Shown: piece after piece, positions 44,328 through 53,598 of the stretch
Layout of the letters: the number at the start of each line of letters is the position of its first letter
Position numbering within the stretch: the first letter of the stretch is position 1
Assembly (NCBI GenBank): GCA_017307355.1
Contig: JAFKFG010000009.1
Location: 99,975-163,974 of the forward strand
Direction of reading: 5' to 3'
Source: Alphaproteobacteria bacterium
Lineage (GTDB): Bacteria > Pseudomonadota > Alphaproteobacteria > Micropepsales > Micropepsaceae
DNA length: 64,000 nucleotides
The notes under the pieces: generated by a model
What the model was told of the DNA's origin: nothing
Databases searched by the model: none
Seen by the model: only the letters and a program-made list of their open reading frames with translations
Made by a program: the position numbers and the translations under genes

Positions 44328-45143
44328 CTATAATCTTTTGACCGTGGTCACCGGCTTGGCGATGCGCTCGACCGCGGCGGCCAAAGGCTCGCTCGCCACC
44401 TGCATGTGAAAAGCGTTGGCGTGCAGCAAGGTTTCGCCGTCGCGCATCACGCCCATATGGCCTTTCCAGAACAGCAGATCGCCGCGTTTCAGCTTGGCGC
44501 CCAGGACGGTCTCGCCCAGCGATTGCTCCATCATGTCGGTGTCGCGGGGCGCTGAAATTCCCGCGGCCTGAAGCGAAGTCTGGATCAGACCGGAGCAATC
44601 CAGCCCCTGAAAAGTCTTGCCGCCCCACACATAGGGCACGCCCAGGAACTGTTCCGCCACCGCCACGAAATCCGCTGCCAGCTGGCTGAGCGGCGCCAGC
44701 GCCCGGCTGCTGACAAAGCCGTCCTCGGTCGCCACGAAATCGCCCTCCAGGGATCGGCAATGCAGCAGCGCGTTCAGCGGCAACAGATCGCGCAGCGGCG
44801 ATTTCACGTCCGGCGCGGACAGGAGCGGCGTCAGCGGCGCGATCACCCGGGCTTCGGCGGCGGCAACCGGCCCCAACCCCGCTTCGCGCACATAACCGAC
44901 ATAGGAATCGGTCTTCGCCTGCACCCAGGCCCAGCCATTCTTGCGTTCATAGACGGTGACGGCTTCGCCGCGCAGCAATTCGCTGTCCTGGGCGGCGCCG
45001 TCCGAAGGCGCGGCACGCAGCGCGATGCGTCCCCGAATCACGGATGACGGGGCGCCGTCGACAAACTGCGCGGCTTCGACCTGGCCCTTCAAATGTGACG
45101 CCGCCAGGTCGGGGCGCGCCGGTGTCAGCCGCTTATCGGCCAT
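44328..45143 (-). CDS. NlpC/P60-family cell-wall hydrolase with SH3-like domains
   Basis: The 271-residue protein has bacterial SH3-like segments (about residues 35-135) and a C-terminal NlpC/P60 peptidase domain. The catalytic Cys is in LDCSGLIQ (about 182-189), His in KGHMGVM (about 228-234) and the third residue in LHANAFHM. It cuts gamma-D-Glu-DAP links in peptidoglycan or related peptides. No signal peptide is obvious, so its site may be cytoplasmic (muropeptide recycling). It overlaps the M17 aminopeptidase gene by 11 bp. Confidence 0.92.
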   Translation of the reverse strand: MADKRLTPARPDLAASHLKGQVEAAQFVDGAPSSVIRGRIALRAAPSDGAAQDSELLRGEAVTVYERKNGWAWVQAKTDSYVGYVREAGLGPVAAAEARVIAPLTPLLSAPDVKSPLRDLLPLNALLHCRSLEGDFVATEDGFVSSRALAPLSQLAADFVAVAEQFLGVPYVWGGKTFQGLDCSGLIQTSLQAAGISAPRDTDMMEQSLGETVLGAKLKRGDLLFWKGHMGVMRDGETLLHANAFHMQVASEPLAAAVERIAKPVTTVKRL

Positions 45144-46488
45144 AGCGTTCCTTCAAGAGCCCATAAAGCGCCCGCGCCGCATTGGCTTCCCCGCCCAGGC
45201 GGCGGCCCGGCTTCGGCCGGTCCACCCAGCCGGGAATATCCAGATGCAGCCAGCTTGCCGACTTTTCCACGAACCGGTTGAGGAACAGGGCCGCGGTGAT
45301 CGCGCCCGCCAGATTATAGCTGGGGCTGTTGGTCAGATCGGCCACCGCGCCCGCGATCGCGGGCTCGTAGCCGCGCCACAAAGGCAGCCGCCAGACCGGA
45401 TCGCTGGCTTCGGCGGCATGACGTGACAGATCGGCGGCCAGCTTTTCGTCGTCGGTGAAGAAAGGCGGCAACTCCATGCCGGTTGCCATGCGGGCCGCCC
45501 CCGTCAAGGTGGCGCAATCGATCAAAAGCTCCGGCGCTTCGTCGTCGGCGTCGGCCAGCGCATCGGCCAGGACCAGGCGGCCTTCCGCATCGGTGTTGCC
45601 GATCTCCACCGTCAGGCCCTTGCGGCTCTTGAAGATGTCGCTGGGGCGATAGGCGGTGCCGGACACCGAATTTTCCACCGCCGGGATAAGGACGCGCAGG
45701 CGCAGATTCAGCTTGGCATCCATGATCATCTGGGCAAGCCCCAGCACCACGGCCGCGCCGCCCATGTCCTTCTTCATGGTCGCCATGCCGGAGGTGGGCT
45801 TGAGGTTATAGCCGCCCGTATCGAAGCAGACGCCCTTGCCCACCAGGGTGACTTTGGGCGCGCCGGGCTTGCCCCAGACAAGCTCGATCAGTTGCGGCGC
45901 ACGCGCCGAACCCTGGCCGACCGCCGCGACCAGAGGGTAATCGCGGGCCAGCACCGCGCCGCCGACGCTACGGAATTTCGCGCCCCGTTCCTCAGCCAGC
46001 CGCCGCGCCGCATCCGCCAGCTCGGCGGGCCCCATGTCATTGGCAGGCGTGTTGATCAGATCGCGGGCCAGACAGACGCCCGCTGCCAGGCGCGATATTT
46101 CCGCGCCATCCACGCCGGGCGGCAGCACCAGTTTCAGATTGCGCTTTCTGGGCTTGCGATAGCGGTCGAACGCATAGAGCCCCAAGGTCCAGGCCAGGGC
46201 CGCCTTGGCGCCACCGCAGAAGTCCGGCACCTCGCCCAGGCGATAGGTGCCGTCCGGCAGCTGTTCGGAAAAAGCCGCCAGCGCCAGCGTGTCTTCATTT
46301 TTGCCCAGCCCCAGCACCGCAGCGGCGATCCCGCCCCGGTCCGGCAGCAGACGCAGCTCACCCTCCTTGGCGGTGAAGCCGGCGGATTTGAGGAAGGGGA
46401 AGCGCTGGCACCAGGACTTGGCATCCCTTGCCCGTACCGCGTGGAGGGGAATTGCGTTTCTGGCGTTTTTTACAAGGCCGGGATGCAT
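45133..46488 (-). CDS. M17 leucyl aminopeptidase
   Basis: The 451-residue enzyme has the metal sites of the family: VGKGVCFDTGGYNLKP (Lys and Asp), KKDMGGAA (Asp) and NTDAEGRLVLADAL (Asp, Glu, Arg). The N-terminal domain is short compared with PepA. It is a cytoplasmic aminopeptidase, coupled by overlap to the NlpC/P60 gene, which suggests joint turnover of peptides from muropeptides. The first Met (46488) is used; no better start. Confidence 0.94.
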   Translation of the reverse strand: MHPGLVKNARNAIPLHAVRARDAKSWCQRFPFLKSAGFTAKEGELRLLPDRGGIAAAVLGLGKNEDTLALAAFSEQLPDGTYRLGEVPDFCGGAKAALAWTLGLYAFDRYRKPRKRNLKLVLPPGVDGAEISRLAAGVCLARDLINTPANDMGPAELADAARRLAEERGAKFRSVGGAVLARDYPLVAAVGQGSARAPQLIELVWGKPGAPKVTLVGKGVCFDTGGYNLKPTSGMATMKKDMGGAAVVLGLAQMIMDAKLNLRLRVLIPAVENSVSGTAYRPSDIFKSRKGLTVEIGNTDAEGRLVLADALADADDEAPELLIDCATLTGAARMATGMELPPFFTDDEKLAADLSRHAAEASDPVWRLPLWRGYEPAIAGAVADLTNSPSYNLAGAITAALFLNRFVEKSASWLHLDIPGWVDRPKPGRRLGGEANAARALYGLLKERYGR

Positions 46489-46554
46489 CGCAATCTCTTC
46501 AAGTCGGCGCGCCGATGTTATGAATTAAATTCGCGCCAAGGCCAAGGAGATCGC

Positions 46555-47217
46555 ATGCCCTACACATTGATCGTCGGCACCAGAGACTGGTCGAGCTGGT
46601 CGCTCCGGCCGTATCTGGCGCTCACCGCCACCGGCCAGCCCTTCGAGGAAATCCTGATCCGGCTGCGCGAAACCCAGCACAACGCCACGCGCGACACGAT
46701 CCGCAAATTTTCCGGCGCCGGACGCGTGCCGGTGCTGAAGATCGAGGAGAAGGGCAAGACCGTGACGGTGTGGGACAGCCTGGCGATCTGCGAGACCATC
46801 GCCGAGCGTCATCCCGAAGCCGGGCTGTGGCCGGACGATTGGGCGGCGCGCGCCGAAGCGCGGGCCATGTCGGCCGAAATGCATTCCGGGTTTCCGGACC
46901 TGCGCGATCAACTGGGCATGGATTTCGCCAGGACGCTGGCGCTGCCGGCGCTGAGGCCCCAGACCGAAGAACAGATCGCGCGCATCCTGTCGAGTTGGGA
47001 GGCCGCGCTGGCGGCGCATGCGTCACCGGACGGTTTTCTGTTCGGGCGTTTTTCCATCGCCGATTGCATGTATGCCCCGGTCGTGTCCCGCTTCACCACC
47101 TATGGCATTCCGGTGTCGGGGGCCGTGAAAGACTATATGGGGCGCATCTGGACCTTGCCCGGCATGCAGGCCTGGCTAAAGGCGTCGCAGAAAGAAGTGG
47201 AAGACGGGATCGCGTAG
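46555..47217 (+). CDS. Glutathione S-transferase family protein
   Basis: The 220-residue protein has an N-terminal thioredoxin-fold domain (TLIVGTRDWSSWSLRPYLAL, then AGRVPVLKI and TVWDSLAICETIAE) and a C-terminal helical domain with LFGRFSIADCMYAPVVSRF. The SSWSLR sequence is the family's G-site Ser region. The start at 46555 has a GGAGA site. Downstream is the 58-bp tandem array. Confidence 0.93.
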   Translation: MPYTLIVGTRDWSSWSLRPYLALTATGQPFEEILIRLRETQHNATRDTIRKFSGAGRVPVLKIEEKGKTVTVWDSLAICETIAERHPEAGLWPDDWAARAEARAMSAEMHSGFPDLRDQLGMDFARTLALPALRPQTEEQIARILSSWEAALAAHASPDGFLFGRFSIADCMYAPVVSRFTTYGIPVSGAVKDYMGRIWTLPGMQAWLKASQKEVEDGIA

Positions 47218-47222
47218 CGCGC

Positions 47223-47454
47223 TTTTTGGTTTGTCGCGCGATCTTTCGGAAAACCGGAAGACCACTTTTCCGGATCGCGCTTTTTGGTTTGTCGTGCGCT
47301 CTTTCGGAAAACCGGAGGACCACTTTTCCGGATCGCGCTTTTTGGTTTGTCGCGCGATCTTTCGGAAAACCGGAGGACCACTTTTCCGGATCGCGCTTTT
47401 TGGTTTGTCGCGCGATCTTTCGGAAAACCGGAGGACCACTTTTCCGGATCGCGC
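47223..47454. repeat. 58-bp tandem repeat array, four copies
   Basis: Unit starts are at 47223, 47281, 47339 and 47397. The unit begins TTTTTGGTTTGTCGCGCGAT and later has GGAAAACCGG and CCACTTTTCC. GATCGCGC and GCGCGATC pair across the unit join, and GGAAAA pairs with TTTTCC inside. The array starts 5 bp after the GST stop and ends at the TAXI stop codon. 58 is not a multiple of 3, so it is not coding. It likely ends both convergent transcripts. Confidence 0.9.
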
Positions 47455-48474
47455 TTACCGCTGCGCCGCGCGCGAGGCTTCGGCGTAAAAGCGGGCCGCG
47501 CCCGGATGCAGGGCCGCCGGCGGCATCAGCGCCGCCGTGTTGAGGGCGATTTCGCGGGCCGACGGATGACTGGCGCTGAGCGCGTTGCGGTTGGCCGGAT
47601 TGAACAACGCCCGCGTGATCCCATAGACCAGATTGTCCGGCACGCTATCGCGCACAACCCAGAGCGCGCGGGTCGAAACCGTCGGCACCGGATCCTGGCC
47701 GGGGTAGGTGATGGTGGCAAGCTCCAGCGATGGCTCACTCTTCGCCAGCCGGTCCCGCACCGGTCCGGTGATGGGCAGAAGCGTCGCCGCACGGCTGGCC
47801 AGAAGATCGCCGATCCCTTCGATGGGCACTCCACCCACCGCGAAGAAGGCGTCCAGCTTATCCTGCTTCAAGAGGGCGATGGCGCCGGGCGTATCCAGCG
47901 AGACCACTTTCAGCCGCGACTCCGGAATCCGATAGGCGGTTAGGATTTCATGCGCGGTGAAGCCGACGCCGGACCCGGCCAGGCCCAGCGACACGCGCTT
48001 GCCCTTCAGGTCCGCCACCGTCTTGATGTTCGCCTTGGCGCGGACGACCAGATGCACGTCCTCGCTGAACAGGGACGCGATCACCCGCAGATGGGTCTGC
48101 TTGCCTTTGCCCTTGAACGGCCCCGTGCCTTTCACCGCCGCGGCGATGACATCGCTTTGGGCCAGGCCCGACTCGACCCCGCCATCGTTAACGGAAAGTA
48201 AATTATCGATGGTGCCGCCGCTGGTGCGGGCGCTGACGATCAGGCCGGCCGGACCGCAGACATTGGCGGTTTCGCAACGATTGACGCCGGGCGGATGGCT
48301 GATCAGGCCCGCGATCGCTTCGCCCACGGGGAAAAAAGTTCCCGTGGTGGAGCCCGTGGCGATCTGGAATGAGATGCGGGGCGTATCCGCCGACACCATC
48401 GCCGCACTCAAGGCCAGCACCGCGATCGCGGCGAAGGCTGAGAGGGCTGTCGAGCGGCAGGACATGAGGCGCAT
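47455..48474 (-). CDS. TAXI-family TRAP transporter solute-binding protein
   Basis: The 339-residue exported protein has a signal peptide (about residues 1-29) and the TAXI sequence ATGSTTGTFFPVGEAIAGLIS, then SGGTIDNLLSVNDG and VSLGLAGSGVGFTAHEIL. TAXI proteins bind substrates such as glutamate-like acids for TRAP transport. No transporter membrane subunit is in the window, so the partner is elsewhere. It is convergent with GST across the tandem array. Confidence 0.94.
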   Translation of the reverse strand: MRLMSCRSTALSAFAAIAVLALSAAMVSADTPRISFQIATGSTTGTFFPVGEAIAGLISHPPGVNRCETANVCGPAGLIVSARTSGGTIDNLLSVNDGGVESGLAQSDVIAAAVKGTGPFKGKGKQTHLRVIASLFSEDVHLVVRAKANIKTVADLKGKRVSLGLAGSGVGFTAHEILTAYRIPESRLKVVSLDTPGAIALLKQDKLDAFFAVGGVPIEGIGDLLASRAATLLPITGPVRDRLAKSEPSLELATITYPGQDPVPTVSTRALWVVRDSVPDNLVYGITRALFNPANRNALSASHPSAREIALNTAALMPPAALHPGAARFYAEASRAAQR

Positions 48475-48638
48475 TAACCTCTCTTATTGCGTCAGGATTA
48501 GGACCGTCCGCGCCGGTGAATCCTAGTCCCGAATCGCTGCCGCGATACTGACCCTTTCCCTCGATATAGGCCAATATATTTAAGGGTTTATTGACCGAGC
48601 AGCGTCATGCTGAGAGCCGATCGAAACCAGGGTCTGCC

Positions 48639-49874
48639 ATGACGCGTTTCACCGCTCCTCTGATTGCTGTCCTGCTCTGCGGTACCGCTTTGACCGGTTG
48701 CGCCACCAGCGGCGCGAGCGAGCTGGCAACATCCAAGAAATCCACGCAAACCGCCCAGGCCGATCAGGCCGCGAAAAGCGATCCGGCCGCCGCCGATGCG
48801 GGGCCCGTCATGGACATCGAAACCGGCGTCCGCCAGGCCCAAACGCAGCGCGAAGCCCATCGCTATGACGAAGCGATCCGCACCCTGTCGCAATTGATGC
48901 TGGTGGCATCGGACGATGCGCGCGTGGTCGGCGAGTATGGCAAGACCTTGGCGGAAAAAGGCCGCGCCCAGGATGCGGTGCAGTTCCTCACCCGCGCCAC
49001 GCAGTTGCAGCCCAATGATTGGAGTCTCTATTCGGCGCTGGGCGTCGCGTATGACCAGGTGGGCGATCAATCCTCCGCGCGCATGGCCTATGAACATGCC
49101 TTGCAGCTCAATCCCACCGAACCCAGCATCCTCAACAATTATGCCTTGTCGCGCATGCTGGCCAACGATCCGGACACGGCGCGCCAACTGATCGCCCGCG
49201 CGGAAGCCGCCGGCGGTTCCTCCGACGCCAAGATCGCGCGCAATATCGAGCTGGTGAACAGGCTGGCGCCGGCCGCGCAACCCGCGCCGGCGCAGAATAC
49301 CGCTTCGGCCGAACCGGCGGCCCCCGTCAGCGCGCCGGTCGCGGTCAACAGCGCCCCCTTGCCGCCCGCCGCGTCTGACAAGAAAGATGTACCCGCGCCC
49401 AAGCTGGCCGCACAGGCCGCGCCCGCGGATTCAAAAGCCGATGGCGTGAAATCCGCCACGCATGAACCCACGGCGCTGGTTACCCAGGTCGCCACGCAAA
49501 AAGCCGCCGCGCCGAAAGCCGCCGAAGCGGCCAAGCCCGTGACGGCCGTCGCCGCCGCCAAGCCGGAAGTCAAATCGGAAGCAAAGCCGGTGAAAATGGA
49601 GCTCAGGACAGATACCAAGACCGAGCCCAAGCCTGTGACCGCTGTCGCCGCCACCAAGCCCGAAGCAAAACCGGACGTGAAACCGGCGAAAATGGAGCTC
49701 AGGACCGGTACCAAGACCGAGTCCAAGCCCGTGACCACTGTCGCCGCCGCCAAGCCCGAAGCAAAGCCGGACGCGAAACCGGTGAAAGCGGAACTCAGGA
49801 CCGATACCAAGCCGCAGCCCAAGCCCGGCTCCAAGGCGATCCCGGCGCTGCGTCAGACGGCTTCTGTTTATTGA
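48639..49874 (+). CDS. tadD: TadD-like TPR lipoprotein with repetitive Lys/Ala/Pro tail
   Basis: The 411-residue protein has a lipoprotein signal with lipobox LTGC (about residues 18-21), TPR repeats at about 57-200 (YDEAIRTLSQLML, then DAVQFLTRATQLQP and SARMAYEHALQLNP) and a low-complexity tail (about 210-400). The tail has three repeats of the form AAxKPEAKPxxKPxKMELRT-type units ending LRTDTKPQP. TPR lipoproteins of this type help secretin assembly in Tad systems. The start at 48639 is followed by a typical signal; longer frame from 48591 is unlikely. Confidence 0.82.
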   Translation: MTRFTAPLIAVLLCGTALTGCATSGASELATSKKSTQTAQADQAAKSDPAAADAGPVMDIETGVRQAQTQREAHRYDEAIRTLSQLMLVASDDARVVGEYGKTLAEKGRAQDAVQFLTRATQLQPNDWSLYSALGVAYDQVGDQSSARMAYEHALQLNPTEPSILNNYALSRMLANDPDTARQLIARAEAAGGSSDAKIARNIELVNRLAPAAQPAPAQNTASAEPAAPVSAPVAVNSAPLPPAASDKKDVPAPKLAAQAAPADSKADGVKSATHEPTALVTQVATQKAAAPKAAEAAKPVTAVAAAKPEVKSEAKPVKMELRTDTKTEPKPVTAVAATKPEAKPDVKPAKMELRTGTKTESKPVTTVAAAKPEAKPDAKPVKAELRTDTKPQPKPGSKAIPALRQTASVY

Positions 49875-49879
49875 AAGCT

Positions 49880-50040
49880 CCCTTATTAAAGCCCCCTCCG
49901 GCCTTCGCAGCTTGCTTTTTCCCGCGAGCTCGCGCTCGCGGGAAATAAGCGCTGCTACGGCCACCTCCCCCGCTAGTGCGCTGCGCGCACGCAGGGGAGG
50001 CGGGCCTGAGCACGCGGCAACAAACGTTAGATAGCCTTGG
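49880..50040. repeat. Structured intergenic DNA between tadD and tadC
   Basis: Two hairpins are seen: TTTCCCGCGAGC/GCTCGCGGGAAA (49918-49945) and CCTCCCCC/GGGGAGG flanking a GC palindrome (about 49966-49999). They lie between convergent genes just before copy D of the nested-hairpin repeat. Confidence 0.55.
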
Positions 50041-50046
50041 CTCTAG

Positions 50047-50129
50047 CTTTCTTCCCCCGCGCGGCAAAGCCGCTGGCGGGGGAAGATGTCTTCTGAGGGC
50101 TTGCCCCGAAGAAGACAGATGGGGGAGAA
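50047..50129. repeat. Nested-hairpin intergenic repeat, copy D
   Basis: It begins GCTTTCTTCCCCCGCGCGGC, has a GGGGGAAGATGTCTTCTG turn, then GAAGAAGACAGATGGGGG. It resembles copy A in orientation. It lies just before the tadC terminator. Confidence 0.72.
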
Positions 50130-50131
50130 AG

Positions 50132-50166
50132 AAAAAACCCCGGCGCGTTCCGCGCCGGGTTTTTTA
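50132..50166. terminator. Bidirectional terminator at the end of the Tad operon
   Basis: The stem CCCGGCGCG-TTC-CGCGCCGGG is flanked by A6 and T6. It ends right at the tadC stop codon and closes the minus-strand Tad transcript. Confidence 0.88.
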
Positions 50167-51141
50167 ATGCGTCATGCCCATGGCGCGCAGGGCTGCGGGG
50201 CCCAGGATCACCACGAACAGGCAGGGCAGGAAGAAAATGATCATCGGCACGGTGAGCTTGGCGGGAAGCGATGCCGCTTTCTGCTCGGCGAACTGCATGC
50301 GCATTTCGCGATTCTCCTGCGCGGTGGTGCGCAGCGCCTGGCCCATGGGCGTACCGTATTTCTCGGCCTGGTTGAGCGCGATGGCCACCGATTTGACGCC
50401 GGAATGGCCGCAGCGTTTCGCCAGATTGTCGAAAGCCTGGCTACGGTCCGGCAGATAGGAAAGCTCCGCGGTGGTCAGGCCCAACTCTTCGGCCAGTTCC
50501 ACCGACTGGGTGCCGATCTCGGCAGAGACCTTGCCGAAGGCGCTTTCGATCGACATGCCCGATTCCACGCAGATCAGCATCAGGTCCAGCGCATCGGGAA
50601 AGGCGCGCATGATGGATTGCTGGCGACGGGCCGTCGAATTGGAGATGAAGACGTCGGGAAGATAATAGCCGATCAGCGCGCCGGCGAAGGCGGCGGAGAC
50701 TTTCATCATCACCGGCCAGGCAAAATGGGTGATGACGAAAAGATAGATCAGCGTCACCAGAAACACGATTCCCGGCATGACGAAGCGGAAGAACATGAAC
50801 GCGATCAATGGCGCCTGGCCGCGGTAACCGGCGCGGGCCAATTTGTCCTTGCTGTCCTCGGATTCGAGCAAATTGGTGAGTTTGAACCGGTCGAGGGTGG
50901 ATTTCATCAAAGTGGAAGGCGCAACACGCAAGCTGGCGCGCTTGGCGTTCAGATTGGCATGATGCTTGGCCCGCAACTCCTCGCGGCGGCGCGACACCGA
51001 TTTCAGGCGATCTCCCAAGCCATCGCGCTCGATCAAGGGAAGGCCCAACGTCACGATGGTCGCAAAGGCCAGAATCGCCGCGGCCGCCGTGGCGAGGAAA
51101 GTCTTGTCGAACAGGATATTGAGAATGCCGAGATCGGGCAT
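50164..51141 (-). CDS. tadC: Tad pilus inner-membrane platform protein TadC
   Basis: The 325-residue GspF-like protein has membrane segments at about residues 14-32, 106-124, 131-151 and near the C-terminus (PMIIFFLPCLFVVILGPAAL). The GspF core is seen in FPDALDLMLICVESGMSIESAFGKVSAE. With TadB it forms the platform of the Tad pilus. The start at 51141 has a GAAGGCGG site. It is the last gene of the Tad transcript. Confidence 0.94.
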   Translation of the reverse strand: MPDLGILNILFDKTFLATAAAAILAFATIVTLGLPLIERDGLGDRLKSVSRRREELRAKHHANLNAKRASLRVAPSTLMKSTLDRFKLTNLLESEDSKDKLARAGYRGQAPLIAFMFFRFVMPGIVFLVTLIYLFVITHFAWPVMMKVSAAFAGALIGYYLPDVFISNSTARRQQSIMRAFPDALDLMLICVESGMSIESAFGKVSAEIGTQSVELAEELGLTTAELSYLPDRSQAFDNLAKRCGHSGVKSVAIALNQAEKYGTPMGQALRTTAQENREMRMQFAEQKAASLPAKLTVPMIIFFLPCLFVVILGPAALRAMGMTH

Positions 51142-51149
51142 GACCGCCT

Positions 51150-52121
51150 TCAGTGCTTGAAATTGATCATTTTGCGCATCACGAAGATCCCGGTCCCCAT
51201 CCACAGAAGGCAACCGCCGAGCAAAAGATTGCCGGCCCGTTCGCTGAAGAGCAGGTTGATATAGGCCGGCGTGGTCAGCCAGACGAGGCCCATCACCGCC
51301 GGCGGCAGCGAGCCGATGATCATGGCGGAGGCCTTGGCTTCCGAAGACATCGCCTTGATCTTGCCTTCCAGGCGCTTGCGATCGCGCAGGACGAAAGCAA
51401 GGTTGGACAAGGCTTCCGACAGGTTACCGCCCGATTTGGCCTGGATGGTCATCACGATGCCGAAAAAGCCCACCTCGGCGGTCGGCATATTCTCGTGCAT
51501 TTTCTTGAGCCCCTGCTCCAGGGTCACGCCCACCTTGAGGCCCTCCACCAGACGGGTGAATTCCGACCCCACCGGATCGGGCGTTTCGCGCGCCACGATG
51601 CGCAAGGCTTCGTTGGTGGGGAGGCCGGAGCGGACCGACCGCACAATGACGTCGATGGCGCCGGCGAACTCCTTGGTGAAACGCTTTTTGCGGCGGGCAA
51701 AAAGGAAATTCAGAACCCAGCGCGGCAGGCCGAAGGCCGCGACGAACGCCGCCAAGGCGACCACCGGCAGGGACTGGCCGGTCACAAAGCATATCAGCGC
51801 CACCACCAGGCCCAGGGCACCGCTGGCGATCCAGAAATTGCGGGGGTTGGCGTCCTCGAACCCCGCCTGTTCCAACCGGCGGCGCAAGGTAGGCTTGTTC
51901 TTTTCCTTCAGCGCGGCCTGGTTCTTTTCCACATCCTTCAAAAGCGTGGCGAGGCTTTTGCGCTTTTGCGCTTCTGTCTGCGCCTTGGCGGCGTTGCGGC
52001 CGGCGGGCTTGGACTTGGCCAGGGCGCTGACGCGCTTCTGGGTGCGTTCGTCGCCGCCGGCAAAGGCGAATGCGACACCGCCCAACGCCATCATCGCCAG
52101 CAGCGCAACCAGGATAATCAT
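51150..52121 (-). CDS. tadB: Tad pilus inner-membrane platform protein TadB
   Basis: The 323-residue GspF-like protein has an N-terminal membrane segment, a charged cytoplasmic region (about residues 30-85) and the core FAGAIDVIVRSVRSGLPTNEALRIVARETP. The signature GFFGIVMTIQAKSGGNLSEALSNLAF is also present. It works with TadC. It overlaps cpaF by 4 bp, typical of the Tad operon. Confidence 0.95.
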   Translation of the reverse strand: MIILVALLAMMALGGVAFAFAGGDERTQKRVSALAKSKPAGRNAAKAQTEAQKRKSLATLLKDVEKNQAALKEKNKPTLRRRLEQAGFEDANPRNFWIASGALGLVVALICFVTGQSLPVVALAAFVAAFGLPRWVLNFLFARRKKRFTKEFAGAIDVIVRSVRSGLPTNEALRIVARETPDPVGSEFTRLVEGLKVGVTLEQGLKKMHENMPTAEVGFFGIVMTIQAKSGGNLSEALSNLAFVLRDRKRLEGKIKAMSSEAKASAMIIGSLPPAVMGLVWLTTPAYINLLFSERAGNLLLGGCLLWMGTGIFVMRKMINFKH

Positions 52122-53596
52122 TGATTGACCTTGTCCAGCGCGTCCGCCAGTTCCCGCTCCAGATTGTAATAGCGGGCGCGTTCCCAGAAGGCGGGACGAA
52201 CGATGCCGGTGCCGATATGGCGGCCCTTGAGCCGGCCGGTCTCGTCTTCGCCGTCAACTTCATAAGTGACCAGATCCTGGGTGATGACCACATCGCCCTC
52301 GGTGCCGATCACTTCCGTGACCTTGGTGATGCGGCGCGAGCCGTCGCGCAGGCGCTCGGCCTGGATGATCACGTCGATCGAGCCGACAATCATTTCCCGG
52401 ATGGTCTTCATCGGCAGCGAGAAGCCGCCCATGGTGATCATCGATTCCAGACGGCCCATGGCTTCGCGCGGACTGTTGGCGTGCAAGGTACCCATCGATC
52501 CGTCATGGCCGGTGTTCATCGCCTGCAGCAAATCGAACGCCTCCGGTCCGCGGACTTCGCCCACGATGATCCGTTCCGGGCGCATACGCAGGCAGTTCCT
52601 GACCAGATCGCGCATGGTGATCTGGCCCTGGCCTTCCAGATTGGGCGGGCGGGTTTCCAGGCGCACCACATGCGGCTGCTGCAGCTGCAGTTCCGCCGCG
52701 TCTTCGCAGGTGATGATGCGTTCCTCGGCATCGATATAGGCGGTCATGCAATTCAAGAGCGTGGTCTTGCCCGAACCGGTACCACCGGAGATCAGGATGT
52801 TGCAGCGGCAGCGGCCGATCACCTGCAACACGCGGGCCGCGTCGGGGCTGATCGAGCCGAACTTGACCAGGTCCTCGAGCGTCAGCTTGTCTTTCTTGAA
52901 CTTACGAATGGTGAGGGTGGCGCCATCCAGCGACAAGGGCGGCCCGATCACGTTGACGCGCGAGCCGTCCAGAAGGCGCGCGTCGCAGATCGGCGAGCTT
53001 TCATCGACGCGGCGGCCGACCTGGCTGACGATGCGCTGGCAGATATTCATCAGCTGGGCATTGTCGCGGAAGCGGATATTGGTGAGCTGCACCTTGCCGC
53101 CGACTTCGATGAAGACGCGGTTGGCGCCATTGACCATGATGTCGGCGATGTCGTCGCGGGCCAGCAGCGGCTCGAGCGGTCCATAGCCCAGAACGTCGTT
53201 GCAGATGTCCTGGAGCAGATGTTCCTGCTCGGCGACGGACATCACCACCGCCTTGATCGCGATGATCTCGTTGACGATGTCGCGGATTTCCTCGCGCGCG
53301 GAATCCGGGTCCAGCTGAGCCAGCTGCGCCAGATCGATGGTATCGATCAGGGCGTTAAAGATGGTGGATTTGATCTGATAATAATCTTCCGACCGCGTGT
53401 CGGTGGCGAGCCTGACCGGCTTGACGGCCGCCACGGCCGGTTGCGGCGCCGCGGGCTTCTCGACCCGAGGCGGCGGGGGCGCCGCGACGGGAGGAGCGGG
53501 GGCGGCATCGCGCGCGCCGGCGCTGGGCGCAACGCGAGCAACCGGTTCGACCGGAGGACGGAAAACTGGCTCACTACCGCTACGCTTGCCGAACAT
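52118..53596 (-). CDS. cpaF: Tad pilus assembly ATPase CpaF/TadA
   Basis: The 492-residue secretion ATPase has an N-terminal Pro/Ala-rich extension (about residues 10-55), an N-terminal helical domain, and the ATPase core: Walker A ISGGTGSGKTTLLN, Asp box region RIITCEDAAELQLQQPHVVRLE, Walker B-like RMRPERIIVGEVRGPE and the His box TGHDGSMGTLHANSP. It powers pilus assembly and retraction. Its place between cpaE and tadB is canonical. Confidence 0.98.
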   Translation of the reverse strand: MFGKRSGSEPVFRPPVEPVARVAPSAGARDAAPAPPVAAPPPPRVEKPAAPQPAVAAVKPVRLATDTRSEDYYQIKSTIFNALIDTIDLAQLAQLDPDSAREEIRDIVNEIIAIKAVVMSVAEQEHLLQDICNDVLGYGPLEPLLARDDIADIMVNGANRVFIEVGGKVQLTNIRFRDNAQLMNICQRIVSQVGRRVDESSPICDARLLDGSRVNVIGPPLSLDGATLTIRKFKKDKLTLEDLVKFGSISPDAARVLQVIGRCRCNILISGGTGSGKTTLLNCMTAYIDAEERIITCEDAAELQLQQPHVVRLETRPPNLEGQGQITMRDLVRNCLRMRPERIIVGEVRGPEAFDLLQAMNTGHDGSMGTLHANSPREAMGRLESMITMGGFSLPMKTIREMIVGSIDVIIQAERLRDGSRRITKVTEVIGTEGDVVITQDLVTYEVDGEDETGRLKGRHIGTGIVRPAFWERARYYNLERELADALDKVNQ

Positions 53597-53598
53597 CT

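Noticed and set aside
47223..47454. CRISPR array
   Set aside because: The four units are continuous tandem repeats without unique spacers, and no cas genes are near.
47284..47943. Open frames across the 58-bp repeats on both strands
   Set aside because: The repeat length is not a multiple of three and the frames continue antisense into the TAXI gene.
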